Below, piece by piece: positions 11,089 to 22,775 of a stretch of DNA of 64,000 bases. The notes under the pieces were generated by a model that was not told the origin of the DNA, did not search any database, and saw nothing but the letters and a program-made list of their open reading frames with translations. The position numbers and the translations under genes are program-made. Positions within the stretch are counted from its first letter, which is position 1; every line of letters begins with the position of its first letter. This DNA is from Erpobdella octoculata (Eukaryota; Annelida; Clitellata; Hirudinida; Erpobdellidae): assembly GCA_963978895.1 (NCBI GenBank), contig OZ022238.1, positions 21,454,732 through 21,518,731 of the forward strand. Direction: 5' to 3'.

Positions 11089-13968
11089 ATGTATTCAAAT
11101 GTAGATTGCATTACTAATAAAATGAGTGAGATAAGATTATTAGTAGATACAGATGACGTAACAAAAGATATCTTAATTTTTACTGAGGTAAATGCAAAAT
11201 ATTATGTAAATGAATTTATTGAATCCGAATTCTGGATAAACAATTTTAATTTGCATTCATATAATTTTATGAAAAAAGGATTTAGAGGTATATTTTGTTA
11301 TGTTAGATATGATATTAAGTGCCAAATTATAAATTTAGGAATAGATTTCAATGAATATATGTGTATTAAAATAGATGAAAATCCTGATATTTTTATTCTT
11401 ATTATCTATAGGAGTCCGAATTCAGGTAGAGAAAATAATAATAATTTATTTTTACTGTTAGAAGCTTTCCAATCTAAAATAGGAGTAAAATTAATAATTG
11501 GAGATTTTAACTTTCCAAACGTTGACTGGAAAAATAATACTTACAAATCAAATTTTAAGTCATCTGAAGATAAACTGATCAACTTTTTAAATGATAATTT
11601 TTTAACTCAACTAATTAAGGAATCTACAAGGTGTCGCGGATCTCAAAAGCAGTCCATTCTAGACTTGCTTCTAGTCGAGGACGTCGATTTAATCAAAAAT
11701 TTAGTATATAACTCCCCACTAGGTAAAAGTGATCATTGTGTGTTAAATTTCTCCTTTATTAGAAACTTTTATAAATCAAAAACCATTAACAATATATCCA
11801 AATTTGATTTTAACAGTGGAAAATATAATTTGATGAACGATTATTTGATTGAGAATCTGTACTGTGATGAGTCGGAAATAAATAACAATGTTGCAAGTAA
11901 AGACTCGGTTAACAATATGTGGCATTACTTTTGTCAAGTAATGAATGAAGCTATTAGGAATTATATTCCTGTCATTGATGCTGATAGAATTTTAAGATTT
12001 AAGTGCCATAAAAGAAAATTACCTAAAAATGTGGTTGAGCAATGTAGGACAAAAAATAAACTATGGAAAAAGTATATCCGAACTAGAGATAATAATATTT
12101 TTGCAGAATTTAAAAATATCAGAAACAAATTAAGGAAATCAATTAATAAAATTAAAGAAGCTGAGACACTGAAATTGGCCAAAAAAATTAAGACCAATCC
12201 TAAGGTTTTTTGGCAACATATAAATAAAAACAGAAACTGTCAAACTAAGTTAGAATATATGATAAAAACTGATATAAACGGGTCTGCAACAACTATAACT
12301 TGTGACGTTGATATGGCAAATTGTTTAGCTGAATTTTTTAAAAGCGTTTATATAAGCAATGATAGTCTAGAAATAAGTCCCACAATTGACAATAATATTA
12401 TTGTCCACATAATGGAGGAAGTAATAATAAACAAATACGCGGTCGAAAATAAAATTAATAAATTAAATAAATACAAATCAGCAGGACCAGATAATATTTT
12501 TTCAAGGGTTCTGATAGAATGTAAAAATTCTATTTCTAGCTATTTAAGCAATTTATACAACAAATCACTGCAAGCTCAAATGGTCCCTGATGATTGGAAG
12601 TATACCATCATTACCCCAGTTTATAAGAAAGGTGATAAAAATACTGCAAGTAATTATAGGCCAGTCTCTTTAAGTTGTATCTGCTGTAAACTGTTAGAAT
12701 CATTGATTAAGGATGAATTAATAATACATTTTGATAGAAATAAGCTTCTAGATTATAGGCAATACGGCTTTACGAGAGGAAAGTCAACTACAATTCAGTT
12801 GTTAAAATTGATGGATATGTGGAGCAGTGCATTAGATAAAGGAGAAACAATAGACGTGGTATATACGGATTTTGAAAAAGCGTTTGATCGTGTATCTCAT
12901 GCAAAGTTAATTGATAAACTAGAAAATTATGGCGTCAATGGAGGCTTAATTAATTGGATTAAAGATTATTTAACAAACAGAACAAGTAGTGTTAGGGTTA
13001 ATAATAGCACATCTAATAGATTTAAAGTTACAAGTGGGGTACCTCAAGGTAGTGTTTTAGGGCCACTACTTTACATAATTTATGTCAATGATATGTTTGA
13101 AATAGTTAAGAATAACTCGGCGGAGCTGTTTATGTACGCAGACGACGCCAAAATATTTAAAACTATAAAAAGCAGTGATGATCGATTGATATTGCAGAGC
13201 TGTTTAAATTCATTAGGAGATTGGAGTAAAAAATGGGAAATTAAGCTAAATGCTGGTAAATGTGTTGCGGTGAGATATGGACGCCAATTAGATGATCGTC
13301 GGCTATATAATATAGAAGGAGTGGAACTTAATTTTCTTGACAAAATAAAAGATTTAGGTGTTACATTCCAGAGTTCACTAACATTTGTAGATCACATTTA
13401 TGAAATAATCAAAAAATGTTTTTCACTGTTAGGTATAATTTCACGAAATTTTAAAGATTTGACAAAAGATTCTTTTATATTGATTTATAAAGCTTTGGTT
13501 AGATCCAGATTGGAGTATGCAGTCAGTGTGTGGTCACCATGGAAGAAAAAAGACATAGAAGCCATTGAAAGAGTCCAGAAGAGAGCAACAAAAATGGTCA
13601 AGGCATGCAAGGGATTGAAATATGAAGACAGGTTGAGAATTTTGAAGCTTCCTTGTTTAAAGTACAGAAGACTGAGAGGGGACCTGATCATGCTCTACAA
13701 TTTTATTCAAGACGAAGAAGGACGTTTGTGTTTTCCTAATATAAAGATATCAGAAGAAAGAAGAACAAGAGGTCACAAGTTCAAACTGGAAACACAAAGA
13801 TTCAACGGCAACTGCAGAAAATATTTCTTCCTGACCAGATCGACTGCAATTTGGAACAACCTCCCTTCGAAAATCATAGAAGCCGAACACGTTAACGAAT
13901 TTAAAAGATTAATCGACTGTCATTTCGAAATAAGCGACATTATGTACAACTATAAAAAGGATTTTTAA
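11089..13968 (+). CDS. LINE a ORF2: endonuclease-reverse transcriptase (CR1/Jockey group)
   Basis: The product has about 959 residues from the ATG at 11089, and the frame is fully open. The N-terminal APE-type endonuclease has FTEVNA, IYRSPNSGR, IIGDFNFPNVDW and a terminal GKSDHCVL, which supply the metal-binding Glu/Asp and catalytic His. The reverse transcriptase has KGDKNTASNYRPVSL, TDFEKAFDRV (first catalytic Asp), SGVPQGSVLGPLL and MYADDAKIF (YADD near residue 683). The C-terminal region includes ERVQKRATKMVK and ends with a TAIWNNLPSKII box typical of CR1/L2/Jockey relatives. ORF2 begins 14 bases after the ORF1 stop, so reinitiation or read-through is likely. There is no frameshift or stop, so this is the best-preserved gene of any transposon here. 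It would nick target DNA and copy its own RNA there. Confidence 0.93.
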   Translation: MYSNVDCITNKMSEIRLLVDTDDVTKDILIFTEVNAKYYVNEFIESEFWINNFNLHSYNFMKKGFRGIFCYVRYDIKCQIINLGIDFNEYMCIKIDENPDIFILIIYRSPNSGRENNNNLFLLLEAFQSKIGVKLIIGDFNFPNVDWKNNTYKSNFKSSEDKLINFLNDNFLTQLIKESTRCRGSQKQSILDLLLVEDVDLIKNLVYNSPLGKSDHCVLNFSFIRNFYKSKTINNISKFDFNSGKYNLMNDYLIENLYCDESEINNNVASKDSVNNMWHYFCQVMNEAIRNYIPVIDADRILRFKCHKRKLPKNVVEQCRTKNKLWKKYIRTRDNNIFAEFKNIRNKLRKSINKIKEAETLKLAKKIKTNPKVFWQHINKNRNCQTKLEYMIKTDINGSATTITCDVDMANCLAEFFKSVYISNDSLEISPTIDNNIIVHIMEEVIINKYAVENKINKLNKYKSAGPDNIFSRVLIECKNSISSYLSNLYNKSLQAQMVPDDWKYTIITPVYKKGDKNTASNYRPVSLSCICCKLLESLIKDELIIHFDRNKLLDYRQYGFTRGKSTTIQLLKLMDMWSSALDKGETIDVVYTDFEKAFDRVSHAKLIDKLENYGVNGGLINWIKDYLTNRTSSVRVNNSTSNRFKVTSGVPQGSVLGPLLYIIYVNDMFEIVKNNSAELFMYADDAKIFKTIKSSDDRLILQSCLNSLGDWSKKWEIKLNAGKCVAVRYGRQLDDRRLYNIEGVELNFLDKIKDLGVTFQSSLTFVDHIYEIIKKCFSLLGIISRNFKDLTKDSFILIYKALVRSRLEYAVSVWSPWKKKDIEAIERVQKRATKMVKACKGLKYEDRLRILKLPCLKYRRLRGDLIMLYNFIQDEEGRLCFPNIKISEERRTRGHKFKLETQRFNGNCRKYFFLTRSTAIWNNLPSKIIEAEHVNEFKRLIDCHFEISDIMYNYKKDF

Positions 13969-14100
13969 TAATATATACATACATTTATTTATAGAACATA
14001 TATATGAACAATATTTTATATAATTCTAGATATGGGCATAGAGACATGTAGTTTGCGCCCATCATTTCCTTTATGTTTATGTTTTATATGTTAGTAGCCT
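13969..14100 (+). other. LINE a 3' UTR with possible terminal hairpin
   Basis: After the TAA there is AT-rich sequence, then ATGGGC (14032) and GCGCCCAT (14056), which can pair around a loop of about 20 bases. 3' hairpins are recognised by CR1-like reverse transcriptases. No poly-A tail or target duplication marks the end, so the boundary is a guess. Confidence 0.4.
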
Positions 14101-14219
14101 AGCCTCTTTACAGTCTCTCTTTCATTCTCTACTGGACAGCTTATTTTGCTGGTTCTTTAACTTTTCAGCATCTCTCTTTTTCTTGCCCTCTCAGTAGCTC
14201 TTTCTCTTGTATTATTAGA

Positions 14220-14372
14220 GAAATTGTGTGGTTTTATATTAACTGGACAACAATAAAAAAAACTGGGGGGCCTGAATGAGCTGGGGGGCCCAACCAAAAC
14301 TGGGGAGACCTTGAACGAAACTGGGGGGGGAGCCCAGGCCCCCCCCGGCCCCATAGCTGGTCACGGCCCTGT
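14220..14372. mobile_element. hAT-like transposon end fragment
   Basis: The segment is unusually rich in GGGG/CCCC and ends GGTCACGGCCCTG. Its reverse complement begins CAGGGCCGTGACC, a form common at hAT termini. Only this end is visible and no transposase is present. Confidence 0.45.
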
Positions 14373-15057
14373 TCACAGACAAAATGTTCATAGACAAAAT
14401 GTTCAGACAAAATGTTCACAGACAAAATGTTCACGACAAACGTTCACGACAAAATGCTCACTGCAAACGTTCACGACAAAATGCTCACTATAAATAATGT
14501 TAGCTTATTTATCATATGATCAAATATTTTGTGTTTCACCAAATGATGGTAAATCCGCTACTGATTATTAGCATTAAAATATTAATATTAAAATGCAAAT
14601 CAGAATCAATAGAACAAATAATAAATTGCTGACAAAATAATTTTTAGTTAATATTCAGTTAGTATTCTTGTTTTTCAATTATAGTTCCAGTAACAGTTTT
14701 TAGCACAATATAAATTACAGTTAATTTTTGAATTAGTTTGCAAGCGATCATGACGTAATACAACAAAATGTTAATTTTTCAGTGTGAACATTTGCGTGTG
14801 AACAATTTGTCGTGTTGTCGTGAACATTTTGTCGTTGAACAATTTGTCTGCAAACGTTTTGATTGTGAACATTTTGTGTGTGAACATTTTTCGTCAGCAT
14901 TTTGTCGTGAACGTTTTGTATTGAACATTTTGTCGTTGAACATTTTGTCAATAAACATTTTGACTGTGAACGTTTTGTCGGTGTTCATTTTGTCGTAAGC
15001 AGTATGTCGTGAACGTTGTGTCGTGAACGTTTTGTCGGAAACATTTTGTCGTGACAC
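14373..15057. mobile_element. Fold-back element with minisatellite arms
   Basis: The left arm (14373-14490) is a run of diverged GACAAAATGTTCAC units. The right arm (14780-15057) is a longer run of the inverse form, GTGAACATTTTGTC. Between them lies about 290 bp of AT-rich unique sequence. Inverted arms built from short direct repeats are the architecture of Foldback/FARE-type DNA transposons. No transposase is encoded. The right border is near GTGACACCCGG and the left border abuts the hAT-like end. Confidence 0.6.
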
Positions 15058-15177
15058 CCGGGCTGATTAGCGCAAATTTGGCTTGCGAAGTACTCTAATA
15101 CATGCTTACTGCATACATAAAAATATTAAGATGCATACTGTAATATCTTTATTATTCTAAATTAATGATAATAATTA

Positions 15178-15640
15178 AAATCGTCTCATGTACATTCTCA
15201 TGATGTGCGTTCTTTGCATTGCTTTCGGTCCGATTTTGCTCGAACAACTCTCAAAACATTCTCCATAAAGTGTTATGGTCCGCGGTTGTATTCAAGTATT
15301 CCAATAACAATATCCTCATTGAAAAGCATTTCGCTATTTAAAAAATCGTTGAAATCGTACATATTACAGCTAGATTCATAATTTCAATATCTATATACTT
15401 ATGTTAACTTCGATACAGATATGTTAACTTATATATACTTATGTTTACTCCTATACACTTATGTTAACTTTTATTTCTCTGTCTCGGTTCGTATCTGAAT
15501 TTTCGTTTATAGGTCGTCCAGTTAGCGGGAAGTAATTCCCTTTGGATGAACCTTTTGAGCACTTGATTTTTTTTTCCTTATTTATAACTTCACTGTTGTA
15601 CTTAATTGTTTTGTTTCGTGCTCAATAAATGTTCAAAAAA
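15178..15640 (+). mobile_element. LINE 3' end inserted in LTR copy A
   Basis: It contains a 35-codon tail of a LINE ORF2 (15274-15381) with GPRLYSSIP and SISLFKKSLKSYIL, closely similar to the tail of the LINE at 22650-22760. The 3' UTR holds the GGGAAGTAATTCCC hairpin (15527-15540), an AATAAA signal and a run of ten A. It interrupts the LTR between AATAATT and TCTAACTATTG, which are contiguous in the other LTR copies. It is a 5'-truncated insertion of the same family as the LINE inside gypsy 2. Confidence 0.8.
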
Positions 15641-15749
15641 AAAATCTAACTATTGTGGTTGCTAAACACTTATTAGATCTGAAGTCAATTATTAATGAAA
15701 TTACATCTGCGTTGTTTTATGAAGTAACTAAAAAGGAAATAGGACAAAA

Positions 15750-15902
<153 letters not shown>

Positions 15903-16029
15903 AATTATATATATATATACATATACATATACACATGCATATATATAGCCATATATATATAATTATAGCCATACAATAAATATAGCTATAAATCCATACT
16001 CCCAACACCTCCCTCTCTTTATAGAAAAT

Positions 16030-16193
16030 CATATGATTTTCTACTGGGGTCCAGTACTTCCAGCAGTCCATCGCCAGCCAGTTCTTCCAGCACTCCACCG
16101 GAGTCCACACGCACAAGAAGGAAGGCTGGTGCACTTCAACAAGCGCCAAGATTTCATCTACAGCTGACTCCGTCTCTCTAGGGGGGAGCTTAC
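16030..16193 (+). pseudogene. LTR retroelement pol C-terminus and polypurine tract
   Basis: The plus-strand frame reads a Ser/Pro-rich tail with PPESTRTRRKAG and then a stop. It resembles the basic C-terminal ends of gypsy pol proteins. It is followed by AGGGGGGAGCTTAC, a polypurine-like tract immediately before the TGTAGTG LTR start at 16194. It overlaps or abuts gypsy 2-type internal sequence on the other strand, so the junction is rearranged. Confidence 0.5.
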
Positions 16194-16410
16194 TGTAGTG
16201 TAGACAATTAAATAATTATCTATCTAATTAAATATCTATTGATTATCTATCTATGGACGCGAGCTTGGTAGACTTCCTTCTTCCGAGTTGTTTTGTTTGG
16301 TTTGTTCGGATTGTCATCGTGGTGGTCGTTTCTCGGGAAATAAAAGTTCGTGAGCTCAACATTAAAAATTGTTATTTGTTTTACTTGATTTACTTGATTT
16401 ATACCCAACA
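16194..16410 (+). repeat. 3' LTR of a third LTR retroelement
   Basis: It begins TGTAGTGTAG right after a polypurine tract and ends ACCCAACA. AATAAA at 16339-16344 could be its polyadenylation signal. No second copy is seen in the window, so family and age cannot be judged. Confidence 0.6.
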
Positions 16411-18118
16411 GATACAAGAAGTCTCATACTTCAAGACCAAGAATTGAAAATGTTATAAAGCGAAATGTAGATCAGGGTGTGCTTTCCGTATCTAAATGTA
16501 TGGAGAAAACCCTAGGTTCTATTATACAAACCTTCCTCTATTAACTGTACAGTAAGCCAAAAAAATAAGACGGTTTCATACAATCAAATATAATAATCTC
16601 AATTTTAGACAAAATATTTCCAAATAAACTAAATATTACCTCGATGATCTTACACATTGAACATAACATTTGATTTTAAAAGTTGTTTTGAATATTGTGA
16701 ATGAAAAACAAGTGAAGCAAAAACAGTTTTTTAAAGTTTTTTAAAAACACACTTTTATACTTTTACTACATAAACAACAAAAATATTAGCATAGAAAATA
16801 AATAGTTGACGAAAATATTAAAAATAATTATTTAATTCAATTTTGTCCAATCGATCCGAAAATTTGATAAAATGCATTGTTAATCAGCTCGGAGGTATAT
16901 GTTTAACTTTTGAAGTCTCTAGCTCGTCGGGAAGTTAGTTTAAGATAGACAGACAGACAGAGAAGTCAAGTTAAGTAAAAGTGTGTAAAAAACTAAGAAT
17001 GGAATAATTAAAGAACATATTATAGAACTGGCTCACTTTTTTTTTACCCACCCTGTCCCAGCAAACACACCCGCACGGTGTGCTCCACTTTTTAGGTATG
17101 GTAACTTGTACTTGTATACATATTGTAGTATACTATACTTAACTTTCAAGTTTTAGTAAATTTTAGTTTACATTAAGTTAGGTCGGTTTTAGTAAAATGT
17201 AGTGTCAGGCTTGCTAAGTGGTAAAATGTATACTAACTGAATATGATCAGCAATATTTTACTAAATTAAATGACAGCGAAGTACAAAGAAAACAAACAAA
17301 TCATAAGTATTCTTTTGCACAACATTGGTGCGCCTTTAAGCTCCCACAATGACACAAGGTTATCAAAATGTATTCATTTTTTAAGTTATTTCTTTTAACT
17401 TCACCTGCTTCTCTGTTTGCGCACATACGTGCTGTTTAAAAATAATGATATAATGATTTTATAATGATTTATCAATCAATCATTTGTAGTACCCAGTTTA
17501 TTTGCAACACATCCTTTTACACTCGATGAACTGTGTATTTACTGCATATTAAATACAAAAACATACAATGATTTATTGTGGTTGGTTAATATATGACACT
17601 TTGAGCTTATAGTACAACTGTCATTTGATTCAACTACATAAAAACAAATTGAAAGTTATAAAAAGTCAATACTTATAAACAAAGTCAAACATGACCAAAA
17701 AAGTTGTATTCAGTTAGTTGTTTCAACGTCAATGTTGCGGTTGATGAAAATCTTGTAATTTACTTTGACTTTTTCTGATGGCATCTGGCAAGAAATAAAT
17801 CTAGAGATTTTGAGTTGAGTAGTTAGTTATTGAAGTACATGGTCATTAGGAGTTTTCATCTTCATCTTTGGCTTTTTAAAAAATTAGTAAATAAACATGT
17901 CAAAACTTAACTCTGAATAATTTATGGCATTATTATAATGTAAACAATTTATTTACAAGCTACTAAATTTTTATGAGTTAGGAATAAGATTAATCAACTT
18001 CAAAGAGAGTTACATGTTATGCAAAAAACTTACTTCATAAGTAAGTTGCAATAAAGCCAATTAACTTCTTCTGCTGATCCCTGCTCATCAACTTTAAAAG
18101 ACAAAATGTATGCATAAT
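16411..18118. other. Unannotated AT-rich DNA
   Basis: I see no ORF with recognisable motifs, no terminal inverted repeats and no tandem array apart from a short (CAGA)n at 16951-16962. This is the longest stretch free of recognisable repeats upstream of the host exons. It may be host intron or intergenic sequence. Confidence 0.5.
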
Positions 18119-18267
18119 TGTTATATCTTTATTATTCTAATTAAATGATAATAATTATAATCTAACTATTGTGGTTGCTAAACACTTATTAGATATTTTG
18201 TTGATTATTAATGAATTTATATAAACTTTGTTTTTTATGAAATGACTAAGTAGGAAATAGAATAAAA

Positions 18268-18343
<76 letters not shown>

Positions 18344-18388
18344 AACATATATATATATATACAAACATATATATATATATATATAACA
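18119..18388 (-). repeat. 3' LTR of gypsy 2 (copy B)
   Basis: On the minus strand it begins TGTTATATATAT next to the polypurine tract and ends GATATAACA. Its inner block (18119-18265) matches 15140-15750 and 24760-24910. The first ~90 bases seen in copies A and C (TGTTGGGAG...) are replaced by TA repeats with two ACAAAC interruptions. Confidence 0.8.
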
Positions 18389-18401
18389 CCTCCCTCTCTT
18401 T
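18389..18401 (-). promoter_or_regulatory. Gypsy 2 polypurine tract
   Basis: The minus strand reads AAAGAGAGGGAGG directly before the 3' LTR start. The same tract lies beside LTR copy A at 16008-16020. It would prime plus-strand DNA synthesis. Confidence 0.7.
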
Positions 18402-18708
18402 CATATGATTTTCTACTGGGGTCCAGTACTATCCGTTTTGGAGTGTTGCAATAACGTTTAGGTCTTTCCTCCGGTTCTATTCCTGTTGGAATGTGTGTCA
18501 ACTCCTCCGGATTGGCTTCATTATCCATATGGCTCGGAACATGGTCTCCTTGTCTATTTTCTCCATCCTCATTCTCCGTAACCCGAGGGGTTGCGTTTAT
18601 GTCTGGTTTCAACATCTCTTCCTCTCCTGGGAACACAATTCTTACTGGGACTTTCTCTCCATCACTTTTATCTTGAAGGGGTACTGGCATGTCGAATGTC
18701 TCAAACAT
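18402..18708 (-). pseudogene. Gypsy 2 pol C-terminus
   Basis: It begins with a TFDMP-like box also found in gypsy 1 (TFDLPYQ). It continues with an acidic linker and ends in a basic [16 protein letters not shown] segment just before the polypurine tract. It is the disordered tail after integrase in this element group. Confidence 0.6.
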
Positions 18709-18932
18709 TTCTTTAAGTGCCCAATCTAAATTCCTAGGTCTTAATTGATTTGTATGCCTTTTTGTAATCCTTCTGTCAATCTCTACTTCGTAAACCGTTT
18801 TTCCAATTCTTTTTAAAATTTTCCCTGGTATCCATCTGGGATGGTTTGGATTTTTTTAATCTTTAGCGTACACCGCATCTTGTTCTTTAAAAACTCTCGG
18901 TCTTGCCCCATTCCTTTTGTCAAACTGTCTCT

Positions 18933-19693
18933 TCATGCAAGATTTTTTTCTGAATACTTTTCGTCTTTTTTAGTACTTAGTTGTAAGTCTGATAGTGGTG
19001 TTCTAATTTGTTTCCCCAAACAATTTTCTGCGGGAGATTTTTGATGTAGACTAGATGGGCATGGTGTAGATCTATAACACAATAAAAACTTTTGCACCAA
19101 TTCCTCAGTAATTCTTTCACCTTTTAGTTTTCGTATGGTTCTTTTGAAAGTATCAACAAATCTTTCCGCTTGACCATTTCTTTGTGGATGAAAAGGAGGT
19201 ATTCGGACATGACTGATAAATTTTGACTGACAAAATCTTTCAAATTCCATAGAAGTAAATTGTGTTCCGTTATGTGATACCAATGTCTTGGGAAATCCAT
19301 ACCGAGCAAACATTCTGTTCAGCTCGCGAATTGTCGTTGTTGAGGTAGCCGCACTCACTTGTATTATTTCTGGCCATTTTGAATATGCGTCCACAACAAC
19401 CAGAAACATTGAATTCTCCATTGGTCCCGCAAAATCAATGTGAATTCTCTCCCAGACCTGTGATTGTTCAGGCCATGGTGACTTTTAGCTGCTTTTTGAC
19501 ATGCATCACAGGTTTTCTCCATATTTTCAATATCTCTATCAATTCCATGCCAATACACCGACTGTCTGGCCAGCATTTTCATTCTCGTAATTTCTGGATA
19601 ACCCTGATGTAGCATCCACAATATACGCTGTTGCAGTTTTTTTGGAATCACCGCTCTTACACCTATAAATAGAATGCCATCATGTAAAGTCAA
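18933..19693 (-). pseudogene. Gypsy 2 integrase, mutated
   Basis: Two overlapping frames (19364-19693 and 18933-19421) make up integrase. The first has the H2C2 domain (LHQGYPEITR...CDACQ). The second has MFLVVVDAYSKWPEI, LVSHNGTQFTS and FHPQRNGQAERFVD. In gypsy 1 and in the family the second catalytic residue lies in SDNGTQF; here the Asp is His, so strand transfer should be lost. A frame break lies around 19430-19500. The sequence is close to gypsy 1 integrase, so the two elements are relatives. Confidence 0.85.
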
Positions 19694-19810
19694 ATCAGTT
19701 GCTTTACTTTGGAATGCATTCCAGTTTCATCCAGGTTTAACTTTTGGCCAAAATCCCTTTTTAATGATCTCACTTAACTCTCTGAGTTCAGAGTCTTCTT
19801 CTGTCATCAT

Positions 19811-20656
19811 TTAAATATCTTTCTTACTAACAGGTATTTGTCTCATCGTGTTCTCTTGTATCATTGTGATGTCTTCGTTTACACCTGCTATTATCAAATC
19901 CTCATTTCCTTTTGTTTTTTTTTTTTTGGAATAATTGAGTCTTGATAAAGCATCAGTTTGACCAAAATTTGCTGTTCGTCGATATTCGATTTCAAAATCA
20001 TAAGCTAAGAGTATCAGTTCCCATCTCTGCAGTCTGTTTGCAGCGTGTGCAGATATTCTTTTCTTTGACAAGAGGGCTTGTGATCGGTCTAGGGCTAAAG
20101 CTTCTTTTTCTATTTGGCCGTAATTTTTTTCTGCTTGGGTCAGCGCACGGCCTGCATGAGCGACTGCTTTTTCTGTTCCATTAAGAAATCGGTGTGAAAT
20201 CACTGCTCCAATTCCGTATTCACATGTATCATCAGCTATTACGATGTCTCTTTTGGGATCATAATGCGTCAGCAATAAATTTGATTGTAACACCTTCTTA
20301 AGACTTGTGAAAAATTCCTGGTGTACTCTTAACCATTCAAACTTTTCATTTTTTTCCAAGTCATCTAGTGGGCCTCTCATTTGTCTCATCTTTGGTACAA
20401 AAACAGAATAATAACTAACCATACCCAAAAACGATTTTAACTGTTTTCTGTCTTTTGGTGGGGGCATTTCTACAATTGCTGTTATTTTTCCTAGGTCTTG
20501 TTTTCGGCTTTCTTTGCTGATAATATGACCTAGAAATTTAATTTCTTTCTTGGCAAAAGAGCATTTGTCCATCTTGACTCTAAATCCAAAATCTGAAATC
20601 CGTTTGAATAGTTCAAAAACATTCCTATTGTGTTCTTCCAATGTTGTGGCGGTCAC
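19811..20656 (-). pseudogene. Gypsy 2 RT thumb and RNase H
   Basis: It opens just after the RT active-site region, with TTLEEHNRNVFELF, CSFAKKEIKFLGHIIS and PPPKDRKQLKSFLGMVSYY of the RT thumb. RNase H follows, with a DTCEYGIGAVISH strand, NYGQIEKEALAL and a C-terminal FGQTDALSRL. Between EALAL and the DALSRL end several dozen residues, including the usual catalytic Asp region, are missing. Upstream (20660-20790) the YLDD segment is present but in broken frames. Confidence 0.85.
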
Positions 20657-20807
20657 AATTACATCGTCCAGCTAAGCCGCACAATCTTTTAACCCTGAAG
20701 TTAAATTATCCATAGTTTCCTGGAAAATACCTGGTGCACTTTAACTCTAAAGGGAAGTCTCTGGTACTGATATAAACCTTTAGGAGTGTTGATCGTAACG
20801 AGCTCTT

Positions 20808-22270
20808 TTGACGATTCGTCCATTTCCATTTCGTGATTTCAATATAAACCTCCTTGAAGCCGGATGTAATCAATCTACTTCAACTTTCATTAATGAACTG
20901 TCAACACACTTCCTTCTTCCTGTTTTTTTGAGTCCAACAAGACAAGGCTCAAAAAGCTCTACTGCTATTGACAATATTTTTACTAACTTTCCATTGGATA
21001 CATGTATCTCAAAAATTGTAATAGATGATATATCTGATCACTACCCCATCTTCTTAAATCTAAAACTCACTCCAACTACATCTAGTTTTACAATGATTAG
21101 TTCATATACGCGTAGAGTACATAATGATGAAGCGAAGAATAAATTTTGTGATTTTTTGAAAAGGGCTGAATGGCTGGAAGTGTTTCATGCTTGCGAAGAT
21201 GGAAATGCACAATTGGCTTACTCCATCTTTGCTGAAAGATACAAAAAGATCTACTCAGATTGCTTTCCTCTGATAACTACTAATCACATATGTAAAAAGG
21301 GGAAAAATGGGTGTGAATGGATGACCCCAGCACTTCTCAAATCTTGCCATACCAAACATAAACTTTATAAAAAATATTTGAAGAATCCTACTCCCACAAA
21401 TAAGAAAAAATTTGTGGATTACAGGAATCGATTTAAGTCAATAAAACTGGCAACTATTCGACAATATTACTCTAATAAATTGCAGTTACATCAGATGAAT
21501 CTAAAGAAAATATGGGTGATTATTAAATATATTATGAACAGACATGCAACTAATAACACTACTAATAAATATGTCGCACCTGACGGTAGGACATTAGTTT
21601 TGCCACTTGAAATAGCCGAGGAATTTAACAGATATTTTTCAGAGATTGGGCCTAGTCTTGCCAACAGCATAAGACCCACCGAAAAATCATTCAGAGACTA
21701 CTGTGGTGATCCAACTGTTCAGTCTATGGAAACTCATCCTGTTACACCGGAGGAAATTTTGAGCATATCAAAAGGGTTAAACACGTCCCACAGTAGTGGA
21801 CTTGATAAAATTGATCCCTCCTTCGCAAGTGAATTCATCCATCAAATCGCTTCTCCTCTGGCCTCTATCATAAATTGCTCATTTGCAACCGGCATATTCC
21901 CTAAAAAACTGAAAGTGGCAAAGATTATTCCTTTACATAAATCAGGAGATGTTGACAAAGTCACCAACTACAGACCAATCTCTATACTGCCATACTTCTC
22001 TAAATTGTTTGAGAGAGCTATGTTCTCTAGAATATACAACTTTCTGATGAAATTTTCTTTACTTAATAACAGACAGTTTGGTTTTCGAAAGGGTCACTCA
22101 ACTTTTATGCCATTGATTTTGTTATACTCGAGAATTGCAGAAGCAGTTGAACATGGTGAATATACTATTGGTATATTTCTTATCCTATCAGATGTGTATC
22201 TTCCATTAAATTCTTGGATGAACATTTGGACTGGTCCAAGCATATCTCTTTTATTGAATCGAAAATTTAG
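20808..22270 (+). pseudogene. LINE ORF2, RT core deleted
   Basis: The frame has the end of the endonuclease (DISDHYPIFLNL, with the terminal catalytic SDHY His), a linker, and the RT fingers (KIIPLHKSGDVDKVTNYRPI, RQFGFRKGHST). Then GIFL is followed at once by sequence that normally lies after the YADD box (in another frame it reads LDEHLDWSKHISF). An internal deletion thus removed the catalytic palm. It belongs to the CR1/Jockey group and is distinct from LINE a. Confidence 0.8.
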
Positions 22271-22332
22271 GTGTCATTTACAAAATTAGTGAATTTGTTG
22301 ACAAAAAAATATTAAAATTACTGTATTATTCC

Positions 22333-22775
22333 ATGATTTACCCCTATTTTACATACTGCAATATAGTTTGGGCAGCTAACTATCCAACAAGATTAAAAGG
22401 ACTACACATTCTTCAAAAGAAAGCAGTTCGCATCATTTTTCATTTGCCATATCGAGCTCCAACTGGGCCGACATTTCTTGTGAATGATCTTCTAAACACA
22501 CATCAATTAAATAAATTTCAAATTTGCCTTTTATGTTCAAATATAATAGTGGAGAATTACCTAATGTGTTCATTCATATGTTCAAGAAAACTTCGGAGAT
22601 CCATACATTTGCTTTATCAACTATAGATCTGATTTTTGTGGTACTACTTTCAAAAGTTTTTCTATTTGCTGTCGAGGACCTCGGTTGTATAACTCCCTTC
22701 CAGTTCATTTAAAATCAATTAAATCAATAACACTGTTTAAAAAATGTTTGAAATCTTTCATTTTACTTTCAAATT
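22333..22775 (+). pseudogene. LINE ORF2 C-terminal region
   Basis: Broken frames carry YPYFTYCNIVWAANY, LHILQKKAVRIIF and, in another frame near 22665-22775, GPRLYNSLPVHLKS and LFKKCLKSFIL. This is the usual C-terminal half of CR1-like ORF2. The last motif matches the LINE tail at 15274-15381. Confidence 0.7.
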
